A stretch of DNA of 56,189 bases from positions 1-56,189 of IMG/VR virus record IMGVR_UViG_3300008262_003123; one strand, 5' to 3'. The DNA is from a virus. This document shows, piece by piece, positions 8,613 through 16,074 of the stretch (position 1 is the stretch's first letter; every line of letters starts with the position of its first letter). The translations under genes were made by a program, and so were the position numbers. The notes under the pieces were generated by a model. The model was not told the origin of the DNA. It saw only the letters and a program-made list of their open reading frames with translations, and ran no database searches.

Positions 8613-9479
8613 ATGACAAACGCTGGAAAATTATTTGCCGATATGTATAAAGAATCTCTCACAGAGGCTTCTACCACTGGAGATATTATTAAAAGTAAAC
8701 CTGGTGGTTCGGCCATTATGAAAGATCTACACACCACCGAACAAACTCCACATGATTTAAAATATGATAAAATAGAAAAAATCAGTTGGAGTGAGTTAAA
8801 AGATTACAGTCGTAAGAGCTGGGTAGTTATTGTAGGTTCCGAAGGAACTGGTGCAATTAAAGTCGATAACAATACATATCTTGCCAAAGCTGCTAAAGCA
8901 GATGGTGAAGTTAAAAGTTTTAGAAATGACAGAGGCGGCAATATATTAGATTTCCTTAAAGGTAACATTGGAAAATTAAGAGAGTTCCATGTAGCTTTAA
9001 AACAAAAAGATACCTCGGATACTCAAAGACAGCGAAAAGAACTTAATAAGAAACCCGATGCCGTTAAAGTAAGTCAAGAATCTCTTGTACAAAAATTCAA
9101 ACCTTTATGGACTAAAGCTATTAATTCAGCCATTGTGGATATTAAAGGTCACGTAGTAAATCAAATTAAAAATGATGCATTTGAAAAAGCAGAAAAGAAA
9201 TTACATCATATTAAAAATTTAGAAAATGCTATACAAAATATGAATCAAGATAGATATGGAACAGTTAGTATTATTAAAAGTTCAGTAAATGTAGCAGTCA
9301 TGATGACCGCTGCTCATTACTATCCAGAAAAAACTGGCGATATAACAAAAGATCGTAATGGGTATTCTGTTCAAAATAGAGAAGGTGTGAATCAATTGTT
9401 AACAGATCTTGAACAAGGTGATACAGCTAAACTTGGAACAGTCCTAGCATTCTTTAAAAGGACATTGATATCAGGATGA
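8613..9479 (+). CDS. Phage protein with CTS-like N-terminus, unknown
   Basis: 288 aa, lysine-rich. N-terminus MTNAGKLFADMYKESLTEAS resembles an internal-protein propeptide ending LTE before A. Later sections include ISWSELKDYSRKSWVVIVGSEG and a long helical segment around residues 145-215. A TTAAATAA lies 5 nt before the ATG, too close to act as its promoter. It is linked by an ATGA overlap to the next CTS-like protein. The C-terminal part has no family I recognise. Confidence 0.7.
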   Translation: MTNAGKLFADMYKESLTEASTTGDIIKSKPGGSAIMKDLHTTEQTPHDLKYDKIEKISWSELKDYSRKSWVVIVGSEGTGAIKVDNNTYLAKAAKADGEVKSFRNDRGGNILDFLKGNIGKLREFHVALKQKDTSDTQRQRKELNKKPDAVKVSQESLVQKFKPLWTKAINSAIVDIKGHVVNQIKNDAFEKAEKKLHHIKNLENAIQNMNQDRYGTVSIIKSSVNVAVMMTAAHYYPEKTGDITKDRNGYSVQNREGVNQLLTDLEQGDTAKLGTVLAFFKRTLISG

Positions 9480-10618
9480 AACTAACACAAATTATTCTAG
9501 AAGCAAACATTGCTGCCAAATTAAAAGATCCTAAAATTATAAAAATGTTAGGTATTGCCGTGCGTCACGACGAAACTTTACCAAAACATAAGATAGCAGC
9601 ATTAGGTCCAAAACCTGAAGATGATCAGATTCTTAATTTATGGAGCGAAATACTAGATCAAAGTTTAAGCTCAACTAATTATGGTAATATATCTACCGAT
9701 GGTAAATTTGATGATTGGTTAACACGTCTTTATATTAATGGCGTGGTTGATTATGAGGATATCAGCGGAGAAGGTGGAGACGCTCTCGGTGCTTGGAAGG
9801 CTCTGAGTATACGAGGTAAATTAAAGCCAGAACATCAAGACTTTAACAAATTTAAAAGCATAAAAGAAATACAACGTATCGTAAGAATGCAAGAATATCG
9901 TACAGAATTAGATAGAATTAAAAATGCCGAAGTTATTGAAAAACATAAGCGTGAAAAGAAAGAAACCACACTTATAGATAACGAACGTTTCTTGATTACA
10001 CTGCCTTATAACTACGGTGCTTGCTATACATTTAATAATTCTGCAGGATTCCAAGCCAGCTTCTGTACAGGATCTAGTTCGGGGCTACGTTGGTTCGAAC
10101 GCTATGCTCCAGAAGGTCCAATTATTTCTATTTTTGATAAACAAAATCAAGAAGATGAAAATGGTAAATGGCAAATGCATGCCCCAACCGGACAGATGAA
10201 CAACGGAGATCAAAGCGTAACTTATAGAAGTGGTGACAAAAGGTTTTCAGAATTATATCCTGGATTAATGAAAGAAATTATTGCAGCCATGCAGCAAAAG
10301 GCTGAAGAAATTAAAACCAATTCTACTGAAATTACCAGTGGCGGGTACGATGTTGAAGCAGCAATTAATGACATTAAAGATAAGTTACCTTCTTCTTACG
10401 CATCAGAAGCTCCTAAACCAGAAGTTGAACCAGAAGCCGAACCAGGAGCACAAGTTGACGGTCCTGGAGAATATCTAGTTACACATACTCCTACTGGTAG
10501 ACAGGCACGTATTAATGCAGACGGTCGTGATGATGCACAACAGAAGTTATTACAAAGACATCCTAATATTAATTTAGATGACTTTACATTTGAATTACAG
10601 CCCGGAGAGGCTCAATAA
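9476..10618 (+). CDS. Large CTS-like virion-associated protein
   Basis: 380 aa. N-terminus MKLTQIILEANIAAKL is a textbook-like capsid-targeting propeptide (ILE before A). Residues about 150-260 hold a domain with YNYGACYTFNNSAGF, FCTGSSSGLRWFERYAPEG and PIISIFDKQNQ. This resembles a domain in other T4-like phage proteins (pattern of YG, W-CT, F-x-Y, then a hydrophobic strand), but I cannot name an activity. The tail carries a P/E-rich linker (EAPKPEVEPEAEPGAQ) and a small C-terminal domain with the motif YLVTHTPTGRQARINADG. It may be an ejected internal head protein (inference). Confidence 0.7.
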   Translation: MKLTQIILEANIAAKLKDPKIIKMLGIAVRHDETLPKHKIAALGPKPEDDQILNLWSEILDQSLSSTNYGNISTDGKFDDWLTRLYINGVVDYEDISGEGGDALGAWKALSIRGKLKPEHQDFNKFKSIKEIQRIVRMQEYRTELDRIKNAEVIEKHKREKKETTLIDNERFLITLPYNYGACYTFNNSAGFQASFCTGSSSGLRWFERYAPEGPIISIFDKQNQEDENGKWQMHAPTGQMNNGDQSVTYRSGDKRFSELYPGLMKEIIAAMQQKAEEIKTNSTEITSGGYDVEAAINDIKDKLPSSYASEAPKPEVEPEAEPGAQVDGPGEYLVTHTPTGRQARINADGRDDAQQKLLQRHPNINLDDFTFELQPGEAQ

Positions 10619-10706
10619 CACCTACCTTAGGACGTTATCGTTACTTTAGGTGTGCCCGGCTGCTGGGCAGAACGTTATGGGAGTCGTGCCCCGGAATGGC
10701 GTTCTA
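10619..10706. other. Three consecutive hairpins between convergent genes
   Basis: The 100-nt gap between two converging genes folds as: CACCTA/TAGGTG (10619-24 with 10647-52) enclosing ACG-TTAT-CGT; TGCCC/GGGCA (10653-57 with 10665-69); and AGAACG/CGTTCT (10669-74 with 10700-05) enclosing GGG/CCC. It is more GC-rich than its surroundings. No U-tract follows on either strand, so it is not a plain intrinsic terminator. It could be a bidirectional transcription barrier or a small structured RNA. Confidence 0.5.
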
Positions 10707-10719
10707 AGTGAGCACTAAT

Positions 10720-11304
10720 TCAACTAACTATCTTTTGATAGATTTCTTTCCAGTTCTTGACTCGTGGTATCGCTGAATCTTCGTAATCCATATTGTGTCC
10801 GTGTTCCATCAGTAGACTTTTAAGACCTAGGCTATTGCCAACTTGACAGTTAACAATTTTATCTTCAATCCACCACAGTCCGCTATCACGATAAGGTTCT
10901 AAGGCTTCATCTTTGTCTGCACCTGTGTCTAAGAAAATAAATTTTTCAAATGCTGTTTCTCCAAACAATTTCTTTAAATTCATTTTACGTAGTTCTTGTG
11001 CATTTTCATCTTTACTCAATGATGTAATACAATGAAACACATACCCATGTTCTTCGTGTAGCCGTTTTACATAATACATAGCATCGCGCAATGGAGGCAG
11101 GAATCCCATGTGTGCAGATTCGTTAAAAATCTTTATAAGCTTTTTACCTTGATCCATGTCAATGCCATAACGGGCACCAATATTGTATTTTAAGTTTCCA
11201 CCATCAACTTTATTAAAGCCATGCTGTCGCATGTACACATCAAAAGCGTATTCCCAATCTAGCAGAACACCGTCTGCATCTGTTAATATAATTTTATTTT
11301 TCAT
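10720..11304 (-). CDS. HAD-superfamily 5'-nucleotidase-like phosphatase
   Basis: 194 aa. HAD motif I ILTDADGVLLDW has the nucleophile Asp and general acid Asp. Motif II is CITSLSKDE (S/T). Acidic motif IV residues lie near WWIEDKIVNCQVG, and FLDTGADKDEAL precedes it. The short cap resembles that of NT5C-type deoxyribonucleotidases found in other phages. Probably acts in nucleotide metabolism or small-molecule dephosphorylation. Last gene of a three-gene minus-strand operon, with a 4-nt overlap to the upstream gene. Confidence 0.82.
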   Translation of the reverse strand: MKNKIILTDADGVLLDWEYAFDVYMRQHGFNKVDGGNLKYNIGARYGIDMDQGKKLIKIFNESAHMGFLPPLRDAMYYVKRLHEEHGYVFHCITSLSKDENAQELRKMNLKKLFGETAFEKFIFLDTGADKDEALEPYRDSGLWWIEDKIVNCQVGNSLGLKSLLMEHGHNMDYEDSAIPRVKNWKEIYQKIVS

Positions 11305-11492
11305 ATTGTGATATCTATGTTTTGTCCTAATCGATTATCAAGTTCCCTGGCTCTTTGCATATTTTCTATTTTTAGTTTATCAAGATGTTGTTGATGATCT
11401 ACTCTATCGTCATACAGAGTTTTATCTCGCATTTTCGTAAGATAACGTGCATATTCTTCGTAGTAGCGTACTGTAGTGGGATTGATTTTCAT
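11301..11492 (-). CDS. Small charged helical protein
   Basis: 63 aa from the ATG at 11492 (MKINPTTVRYYEEY), mostly charged helix: DKTLYDDRVDHQQHLDKLKIENMQRARELDNRL. This start gives an ATGA overlap with the upstream membrane protein gene; longer in-frame starts would run deep into that gene. The short acidic/basic coiled-coil-like character suggests a protein-protein interaction role. Family unknown. Confidence 0.65.
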   Translation of the reverse strand: MKINPTTVRYYEEYARYLTKMRDKTLYDDRVDHQQHLDKLKIENMQRARELDNRLGQNIDITI

Positions 11493-11701
11493 TTGTAGAA
11501 TAATCCTATAACATAGATAATTAATAGACCAATATTGATTACTACTAAATTCCATTCTTTAATCCGTAAACTCCAAATCAAATATAGAACAGCACCAATG
11601 TTAAGCAACCAAATATTTGTAGGATCAATTCTTAAACTGGTACACATGGCCCCTGCTAATGTTATAAAACAAGCAGTCCATTTTAGGATAGAGTTTAGCA
11701 T
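11489..11701 (-). CDS. Small membrane protein (two to three TM helices)
   Basis: 70 aa. Hydrophobic segments near residues 5-20 (ILKWTACFITLAGAMCT), 28-45 (NIWLLNIGAVLYLIWSL) and 52-67 (NLVVINIGLLIIYVIGL). First gene of a minus-strand operon. A consensus promoter lies so close that the A of its ATG is the predicted transcription start, so the mRNA should be leaderless. Function unknown. Confidence 0.65.
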   Translation of the reverse strand: MLNSILKWTACFITLAGAMCTSLRIDPTNIWLLNIGAVLYLIWSLRIKEWNLVVINIGLLIIYVIGLFYK

Positions 11702-11707
11702 ATTGTG

Positions 11708-11736
11708 ATTATATAATCTGTTATTGAGTATGTCAA
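11708..11736 (-). promoter_or_regulatory. Sigma70-type promoter, leaderless geometry, palindromic -10
   Basis: On the minus strand: TTGACA (11736-11731), 17-nt spacer, TATAAT (11713-11708), both perfect consensus, then 6 nt to the ATG at 11701. The -10 lies in the palindrome GATTATATAATC (11707-11718), so the plus strand also carries TATAAT (11712-11717) facing the desaturase gene, though without a good -35. Confidence 0.75.
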
Positions 11737-12455
11737 GCTATAAATACTTGATGGAAATTATTATAGCAACGTTAGTGATGACGCACATCACAATAGTGTG
11801 CGTTACACTATATCTACACAGAAGCCAGGCGCATAGAGGATTAGAGTTTCATCCTATAGTCAGTCATTTTATGCGTTTTTGGTTATGGCTCACAACCGGT
11901 ATGACTACAAAACAATGGGTTGCAATACATCGCAAACACCATCAAATTACAGACGTGGAAGGCGATCCGCACAGCCCGCATGTATTTGGAATATGGACCT
12001 TAATGTTTAGTGGTTGGAGTTTATATAATAACGCCGCCAAAGATCCCGAGTTCGTAGTCAAGTACGGAATGGGCACTCCTAACGACTGGATTGAACACAA
12101 GCTTTATACACCTCACCACAAACTTGGTATTCTCTTAATGCTGATCATAGACTTATTGTTATTTGGACCATGGGGATTCTTAGTGTGGGGCGTTCAGATG
12201 ATATGGATTCCATTCTGGGCCGCTGGTTTTATCAACGGTGTTGGTCATTGGTGGGGATATCGTAATGGCGATACAAATGATTACAGTCACAATGTTAGCC
12301 CAATAGGTATTCTTATCGGTGGTGAAGAGCTACACAACAATCATCACTTAGATCCAGCAAATCCTAAACTAAGTCGTAAGTGGTTTGAATTTGACATTGG
12401 GTGGATGTGGTTTAAGATATTTGAGTTTTTGAAATTAGCAAAACTTAGAACATAA
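11730..12455 (+). CDS. Fatty acid desaturase (acyl-lipid/acyl-CoA delta-9 type)
   Basis: 241 aa integral membrane di-iron enzyme. Three histidine boxes are present: HRSQAH (HxxxxH), HRKHH (HxxHH) and HNNHH. Hydrophobic segments lie at residues about 9-27 and 125-165, and LDPANPKLSRKWFEFDIGW follows the third box as in bacterial delta-9 desaturases. Introduces double bonds into host fatty acids, changing membrane fluidity; such genes occur in other large aquatic phages. Starts at TTG 11724, ATG 11730 or ATG 11751 are all possible; ATG 11730 is a compromise. Divergent from the minus operon. Confidence 0.88.
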   Translation: MSSYKYLMEIIIATLVMTHITIVCVTLYLHRSQAHRGLEFHPIVSHFMRFWLWLTTGMTTKQWVAIHRKHHQITDVEGDPHSPHVFGIWTLMFSGWSLYNNAAKDPEFVVKYGMGTPNDWIEHKLYTPHHKLGILLMLIIDLLLFGPWGFLVWGVQMIWIPFWAAGFINGVGHWWGYRNGDTNDYSHNVSPIGILIGGEELHNNHHLDPANPKLSRKWFEFDIGWMWFKIFEFLKLAKLRT

Positions 12456-12457
12456 AG

Positions 12458-12488
12458 AAAAAGCACCCGAAGGTGCTTTTCTTTTTTC
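12458..12488 (+). terminator. Intrinsic terminator
   Basis: Stem AAAAGCACC / GGTGCTTTT with loop CGAA, followed by a T-rich tract (CTTTTTT). It ends the desaturase transcript. The A-tract on the 5' side makes it potentially bidirectional for the converging minus gene ending at 12514. Confidence 0.85.
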
Positions 12489-12513
12489 TAGTATATTACT
12501 CTACGAGCGTATA

Positions 12514-12783
12514 TTATTTCTTCACGCCGCTATTAACAAATGCGTACATTTTTTCGGCGGTTTCAAGTACTTTATCTAGACCTGGAAACTCTGGCATGCC
12601 AACCTTAGTAAGAACTTGTCCAGTTTTCTCATCACGAGAAACTGACATTTCCCAACCGCGAAACTTTGAATGAAAGTCTTCGCTAACTAAGCTCTTAGCC
12701 ATGTCTAGGATGTCTGTACGGATTTCATATCCGTTTTTATTAAATTTAACTTCTGGTAGTCTAGGGGTATCAAAATTTGACAT
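12514..12783 (-). CDS. Conserved phage protein
   Basis: 89 aa, soluble. Core: LPEVKFNKNGYEIRTDILDMAKSL, then KFRGWEMSVSRD, then PGLDKVLETAEKMYAFVN. I recall close relatives in T4-like cyanophages with no assigned function. It has its own sigma70-type promoter about 60 nt upstream and a strong AAAGGAGAAAATT ribosome-binding site, suggesting high or early expression. Confidence 0.75.
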   Translation of the reverse strand: MSNFDTPRLPEVKFNKNGYEIRTDILDMAKSLVSEDFHSKFRGWEMSVSRDEKTGQVLTKVGMPEFPGLDKVLETAEKMYAFVNSGVKK

Positions 12784-12843
12784 AATTTTCTCCTTTGTGT
12801 GTATGTCCGTACTATCAAGCTACTTCTGTTTCGCTGACAGTTT

Positions 12844-12872
12844 AGTATATATGCCTAAAATAAAAAAAACAA
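12844..12872 (-). promoter_or_regulatory. Sigma70-type promoter
   Basis: On the minus strand: TTGTTT (12872-12867), 17-nt spacer, TATACT (12849-12844). It leads into the 12514-12783 gene, whose leader contains AAAGGAG before the ATG. Confidence 0.6.
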
Positions 12873-13448
12873 TTATTTTATGACGCTATCTATCCGTTTG
12901 CGAATTATTTCTATTACTGGTTCTGCCAATACCACTTCATAGTGATTGTAGCCAACCTCTACTAGTTCCATATCCTCGTGGTGCTTCTGACTATGTATAC
13001 TGACTACTCCGTCGTTAGGAACTAAGATAAAAGGACTGCGACCCGTAGTAGTAACTATGTTAGTCCAAGGATGCTGTATCTTAATTTTAGCAGCTTCACG
13101 CATAGCCCAACTGCTAGGCCCTATGTCACGCATAAGTCTGCTAAATGGCAAGAAGTATTGAGCATAGTCTGCTACTTCTGCACCGCCATAAGGTGTGCTT
13201 AGAGTTACTGCTCCTAGAACATGTGCGGGCAAATGATGACTAAGGTGTAAGGCATAAATCCCTCCTAGACTATGAGCAATAAAAAAGCACTGTTTTGAAG
13301 CCATTAAACTGATCTTCATAGAGGCTAAGTTATGCTCAAACCCATCGCGGCTGTCGTAGTTTAGATCTAGCCCTGCACCTAATTGGCTTCTAATATGATT
13401 AAAGCTTTCACTAGTGGCATTGGCCCCGTGTATATAAACCAATTGCAT
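12873..13448 (-). CDS. Alpha/beta hydrolase (lipase/esterase-like)
   Basis: 191 aa. LVYIHGANATSESF gives the oxyanion-hole HG. FFIAHSLGGIYALHL holds the nucleophile elbow with catalytic Ser. LVPNDGVV supplies the likely acid and VEVGYNHYEVV the likely catalytic His. STPYGGAEVADYAQ follows, as in PGAP1/lipase-type hydrolases. No signal peptide, so probably cytoplasmic. Substrate unknown; carboxylester or peptide hydrolysis are the usual options. Confidence 0.8.
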   Translation of the reverse strand: MQLVYIHGANATSESFNHIRSQLGAGLDLNYDSRDGFEHNLASMKISLMASKQCFFIAHSLGGIYALHLSHHLPAHVLGAVTLSTPYGGAEVADYAQYFLPFSRLMRDIGPSSWAMREAAKIKIQHPWTNIVTTTGRSPFILVPNDGVVSIHSQKHHEDMELVEVGYNHYEVVLAEPVIEIIRKRIDSVIK

Positions 13449-13462
13449 GGATTATTTACTGG

Positions 13463-13582
13463 TTATTTGGCCATTATACGTTTAGCTCCGTCGTAGTCGC
13501 CTCTACGAGCAAGATAAGTGGCGGCACGAGCTTTGCCAAAAGATTCAAATACTGACCAAATATAGTTAAGAACTGTTTTCAT
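13463..13582 (-). CDS. Small protein, 39 aa
   Basis: MKTVLNYIWSVFESFGKARA, then ATYLARRGDYDGAKRIMAK. A short amphipathic helix is followed by a basic segment, loosely like bacterial DUF1127-type small proteins (weak resemblance). RBS AAGGAAAA lies upstream, and the ATG overlaps the stop of the upstream small gene (ATGA), which supports a coupled pair. Confidence 0.65.
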   Translation of the reverse strand: MKTVLNYIWSVFESFGKARAATYLARRGDYDGAKRIMAK

Positions 13583-13755
13583 AGATAATTTTCCTTATGG
13601 GAGTTAAATTGCTGGATATAATTTTCCAACTGTGCAGCATCGGTAATGCCTTTGGTGCTTAGATATTCTTCTAAGCGATTTTGATAGCTAGATCCCGGAA
13701 ACATTTCTGATAACCGTTCTAAAATTCTTAGCATTCTGTTTGATATGTGTTTCAT
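13579..13755 (-). CDS. Small protein, DUF3563-like
   Basis: 58 aa from the ATG at 13755, which is preceded by AGAGGACA. Sequence: MKHISNRMLRILERLSEMF, then a YLSTKGITDAAQLENYIQQF tail that resembles the C-terminal YLA-D-xDLExR pattern of DUF3563, small proteins common in proteobacteria. Together with the next gene it looks like a host-derived small-protein pair. Family assignment tentative. Confidence 0.6.
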   Translation of the reverse strand: MKHISNRMLRILERLSEMFPGSSYQNRLEEYLSTKGITDAAQLENYIQQFNSHKENYL

Positions 13756-13871
13756 ATTGTCCTCTGTAAGTGTGTGTAGATTCTTATGGTTTCTACTGAT
13801 ATATTTATGTTGCACCCGCACATACAAAATTTTACTATACTAAATTTTTTTGTTACAATACAATTAAATTG

Positions 13872-13879
13872 GTTAAATA
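13872..13879 (+). promoter_or_regulatory. Late-promoter-like motif GTTAAATA
   Basis: TAAATA core 22 nt upstream of the ATG at 13902, in the divergent gap after the minus-strand small genes. Part of the recurring late-promoter set. Confidence 0.4.
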
Positions 13880-13901
13880 CTTGAACAGGCTAAATTATTC
13901 T

Positions 13902-14171
13902 ATGAAACTAAAAACACGATCAATATTACAAGAGCTGAATTCAATAGCTGAAGTGCGCCACACTGATGCTGTTGTAGAAAGTCGTGCCGTTAACGTTATT
14001 AATTCGGCCATTAACCTAATTGAATCAATTAAAAATAATTACAGTGCTGAGGAAGCCGATGAATTAGAGCGTAGATTGATCAATGCTATCAAAGGGCAGG
14101 ATACCTCCAAATTTTCCAGAGGTATTCGTAAAATTGCTGAAGATCGCAAAATTAACAAAAAACCCCTCTAA
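13902..14171 (+). CDS. Small phage protein with CTS-like N-terminus
   Basis: 89 aa from ATG 13902. N-terminus MKLKTRSILQELNSIAEVRH (LQE and IAE are possible cleavage sites). The rest is a helical basic protein with ADELERRLINAIKGQD. First gene of the structural block that follows. No Shine-Dalgarno is visible. Function unknown; a small internal head protein is plausible. Confidence 0.6.
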   Translation: MKLKTRSILQELNSIAEVRHTDAVVESRAVNVINSAINLIESIKNNYSAEEADELERRLINAIKGQDTSKFSRGIRKIAEDRKINKKPL

Positions 14172-14193
14172 AACCATAATTTTTTCCAATCAA

Positions 14194-14201
14194 AATAAAT
14201 A
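14194..14201 (+). promoter_or_regulatory. Late-promoter-like motif AATAAATA
   Basis: AATAAATA 46 nt upstream of the ATG at 14248, in an otherwise empty gap before a gene with a strong ribosome-binding site. Matches the NATAAATA late consensus of T4-like relatives. Confidence 0.5.
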
Positions 14202-14247
14202 CTATGCCAGCCTCTGAGCGAGGCTTTGATTATGAGGAGAAAATATC

Positions 14248-14610
14248 ATGGCAGATCTATTAAACGAAACAGTTGCAGCCAATTATGGCAAGCATGTAAT
14301 CAACCAAGCTGACGTAGGTCGTGAGCTTATTGTTAAAGTTGCTTTAACTAACATGACAAACGCAAACGTTACAGCTATCCGTAACGCAATCACTCTACCA
14401 GGTGGTTCAGGCGGTACATTACCAGCCGACACCGGTGATGCATTTACTGTAGCAGCTATTGGTACAGCAGATGGTTCAGCTTTTGTAAGCGGAACAACTG
14501 ACGTTATCTATATGCGTGTTCAAGGTACAGGTACATTCAGTACTGTTGATGCAGCAGGTGCAACTGGTGCTACTGTAACTGTTGAAGCAATCTTTACACC
14601 AGCACTATAA
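14248..14610 (+). CDS. Probable virion surface or decoration protein
   Basis: 120 aa, A/T/G-rich, beta-strand character throughout, no cysteines. Strong ribosome-binding site (GAGGAGAAAATATC), its own upstream late-type motif and its own intrinsic terminator make it a monocistronic, probably highly expressed gene. Codon use is biased to GC-ending codons compared with neighbours, as for abundant structural proteins. TLPADTGDAFTVAAIGTADG suggests an Ig-like or head-decoration fold (inference). Confidence 0.65.
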   Translation: MADLLNETVAANYGKHVINQADVGRELIVKVALTNMTNANVTAIRNAITLPGGSGGTLPADTGDAFTVAAIGTADGSAFVSGTTDVIYMRVQGTGTFSTVDAAGATGATVTVEAIFTPAL

Positions 14611-14634
14611 TTTCCACTCGGGATGGGAAGGAAG

Positions 14635-14661
14635 AGAGCGGATTTATTCCGCTCTTTTTTT
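14635..14661 (+). terminator. Intrinsic terminator
   Basis: Stem AGAGCGGA / TCCGCTCT with a short loop, followed by TTTTTTT. It ends the 14248-14610 transcript. Confidence 0.9.
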
Positions 14662-14667
14662 ATCTGC

Positions 14668-14675
14668 GTAAATAG
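14668..14675 (+). promoter_or_regulatory. Late-promoter-like motif GTAAATAG
   Basis: TAAATA core right after the terminator and 9 nt before the ATG at 14685. If it fires, the 5' leader would be almost absent. Weak by itself. Confidence 0.3.
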
Positions 14676-14684
14676 TAGCACATT

Positions 14685-15077
14685 ATGGCAAGATACACCA
14701 TCATCACACTAGTAGACATTACTAGAACACAACCAACAAGATCTGAAACAGACAAAATTAAATTAGGCCAACAATCTAATTTTAACAGTCTACTTCAGGC
14801 CATTGGTTTACGATCAAATGTCAGTTGGGATACTGATCCAAAAATGCATACTGGTTCAATACCTACAACAGACGGTAAAGCCAATCACTGGATTTGGGAG
14901 TTTGATACAGAACGCGATGACAGTTTTTTAAAAGATAAGGATCCAGTGGGATTATTGGTAGATGATTTACACGGTGTTCCTATAATAACTAATCTTAATG
15001 AAAATACAGATATTCATCCTGCTGCTTTTGTATCTAAAGGTGACAATACCAATACATGGATAAAATCCAATCATTGA
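14685..15077 (+). CDS. Conserved phage protein, unknown function
   Basis: 130 aa. ARYTIITLVDITRTQPTRSE, then KLGQQSNFNSLLQAIGLRSN, then TTDGKANHWIWEFDTERDDSF. Soluble mixed alpha/beta. The section from KIKLGQQSNFNSLLQ looks conserved with other T4-like environmental phages from memory; no function known. It lies inside the structural block. Confidence 0.7.
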   Translation: MARYTIITLVDITRTQPTRSETDKIKLGQQSNFNSLLQAIGLRSNVSWDTDPKMHTGSIPTTDGKANHWIWEFDTERDDSFLKDKDPVGLLVDDLHGVPIITNLNENTDIHPAAFVSKGDNTNTWIKSNH

Positions 15078-15083
15078 TAAATA
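15076..15083 (+). promoter_or_regulatory. Late-promoter-like motif GATAAATA
   Basis: GATAAATA overlapping the preceding stop codon; the next ATG is 84 nt downstream, so the transcript would have a leader of about 75 nt with no obvious strong fold. Confidence 0.45.
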
Positions 15084-15167
15084 TTCAGTAAAGGCACATT
15101 TATCTAGGCAATTTCACAAGGCACATATCCGAAAGGAACTTGACCAACAACAGGAGATTAGCCTAAA

Positions 15168-15557
15168 ATGGCGCGAGTAGCAATGTTACAGCCAGTCGCG
15201 GAGCGTGTCAGCGTACTGGAAACAAAAGTTGAGAATATCGACGAAAAAATTGACGATCTTAAAGTAGATGTCAGAGACATGCACGATTGTCTAGATCGTA
15301 CCAGAGATTTATTAGATGCTAAATTAGACGAAATGTTAACCGAATACAAAGCTAACAGAGATAAATTTTATGAACATGCTGATCGTTTACATTTAGAAGA
15401 CGCTGCGGCACATGCAACTTTAGCAGCTAAGATTGAATCACTAGAAAAACAGAAACATAAATTTGTAATGTACGCTATGGTTGGATTGGCGTTTGCAGCA
15501 GGAGCAGGGTGGATTAATCAATTAGATCTTAATTCAATTGTCAAATTCTTTTTATAA
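15168..15557 (+). CDS. Coiled-coil protein with C-terminal membrane anchor
   Basis: 129 aa. A long coiled coil runs over residues about 10-100 (ERVSVLETKVENIDEKIDDL and LAAKIESLEKQKHK). One hydrophobic helix FVMYAMVGLAFAAGAGWI follows. The layout is like XhlA-type hemolysin/holin-accessory proteins and phage membrane-anchored spacers. Probably inner-membrane bound. A role in lysis or membrane association is inference only. Confidence 0.65.
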   Translation: MARVAMLQPVAERVSVLETKVENIDEKIDDLKVDVRDMHDCLDRTRDLLDAKLDEMLTEYKANRDKFYEHADRLHLEDAAAHATLAAKIESLEKQKHKFVMYAMVGLAFAAGAGWINQLDLNSIVKFFL

Positions 15558-15577
15558 CAATCAAACATAGTTTAAAT

Positions 15578-15602
15578 AAAAGGGCCCAGTGGGCCCTTTT
15601 TT
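15578..15602 (+). terminator. Intrinsic terminator abutting the next start codon
   Basis: AAAAGGGCCC-AGT-GGGCCCTTTTTT: perfect GC stem with A/T extension. The T-run ends at 15602 and the ATG of the next gene is at 15603. A TTAAATAA motif lies at 15572-15579, just before the stem. Confidence 0.88.
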
Positions 15603-16043
15603 ATGTCTAACTTAAATTCAAAACTACAACAGGTAGTTGAACGCACTCATCGAAAGTTATATGAACAGGACCGAATTATGCCTGTTAAAACCAGCGAAGG
15701 TATACTGGTTGGTAACGTTCTTATAGCGTCTGTTGGACATGTAAAAAATCTTTATCAAGATAATATTTTGATCTATAAAGAAATAAGTTTAAATGTTGTG
15801 GCTATTAAAATTGCTAACATTTTAACAAAAAGTGGAACTACAGCCAGGGCTGAAGCACTGTATCGAGCTGATCAAGAGTACGGGCGATGGCTTCAAGAAA
15901 GCCAATTTTTAAGGCATAAGTATCAAATAGCTCGCAAAAATGGTAACAACGACCGTGCTGATATATATCTAGCCAGGTACTGCACAGCTAGAGACAAGGC
16001 AAAAAACGCACATTCACACGTACTTGCTTTGGCTGCGTTCTGA
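15603..16043 (+). CDS. Phage protein, unknown function
   Basis: 146 aa, basic. The middle (residues about 35-75) is beta-rich (GILVGNVLIASVGHVKNLY, DNILIYKEISLNVVAIKIAN) and the C-terminal half is helical (EALYRADQEYGRWLQESQF). The ATG follows directly on the T-run of a terminator, with no Shine-Dalgarno sequence, so translation would need read-through or a leaderless transcript. An internal start at 15678 (MPVKTSEG) is possible. Confidence 0.6.
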   Translation: MSNLNSKLQQVVERTHRKLYEQDRIMPVKTSEGILVGNVLIASVGHVKNLYQDNILIYKEISLNVVAIKIANILTKSGTTARAEALYRADQEYGRWLQESQFLRHKYQIARKNGNNDRADIYLARYCTARDKAKNAHSHVLALAAF

Positions 16044-16050
16044 ATAAATA
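16043..16050 (+). promoter_or_regulatory. Late-promoter-like motif AATAAATA
   Basis: AATAAATA directly overlapping the previous stop codon, 24 nt before the ATG at 16075. Good spacing for a T4-type late promoter. Confidence 0.5.
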
Positions 16051-16074
16051 TACGATAATTCTGGATTTTAACTT

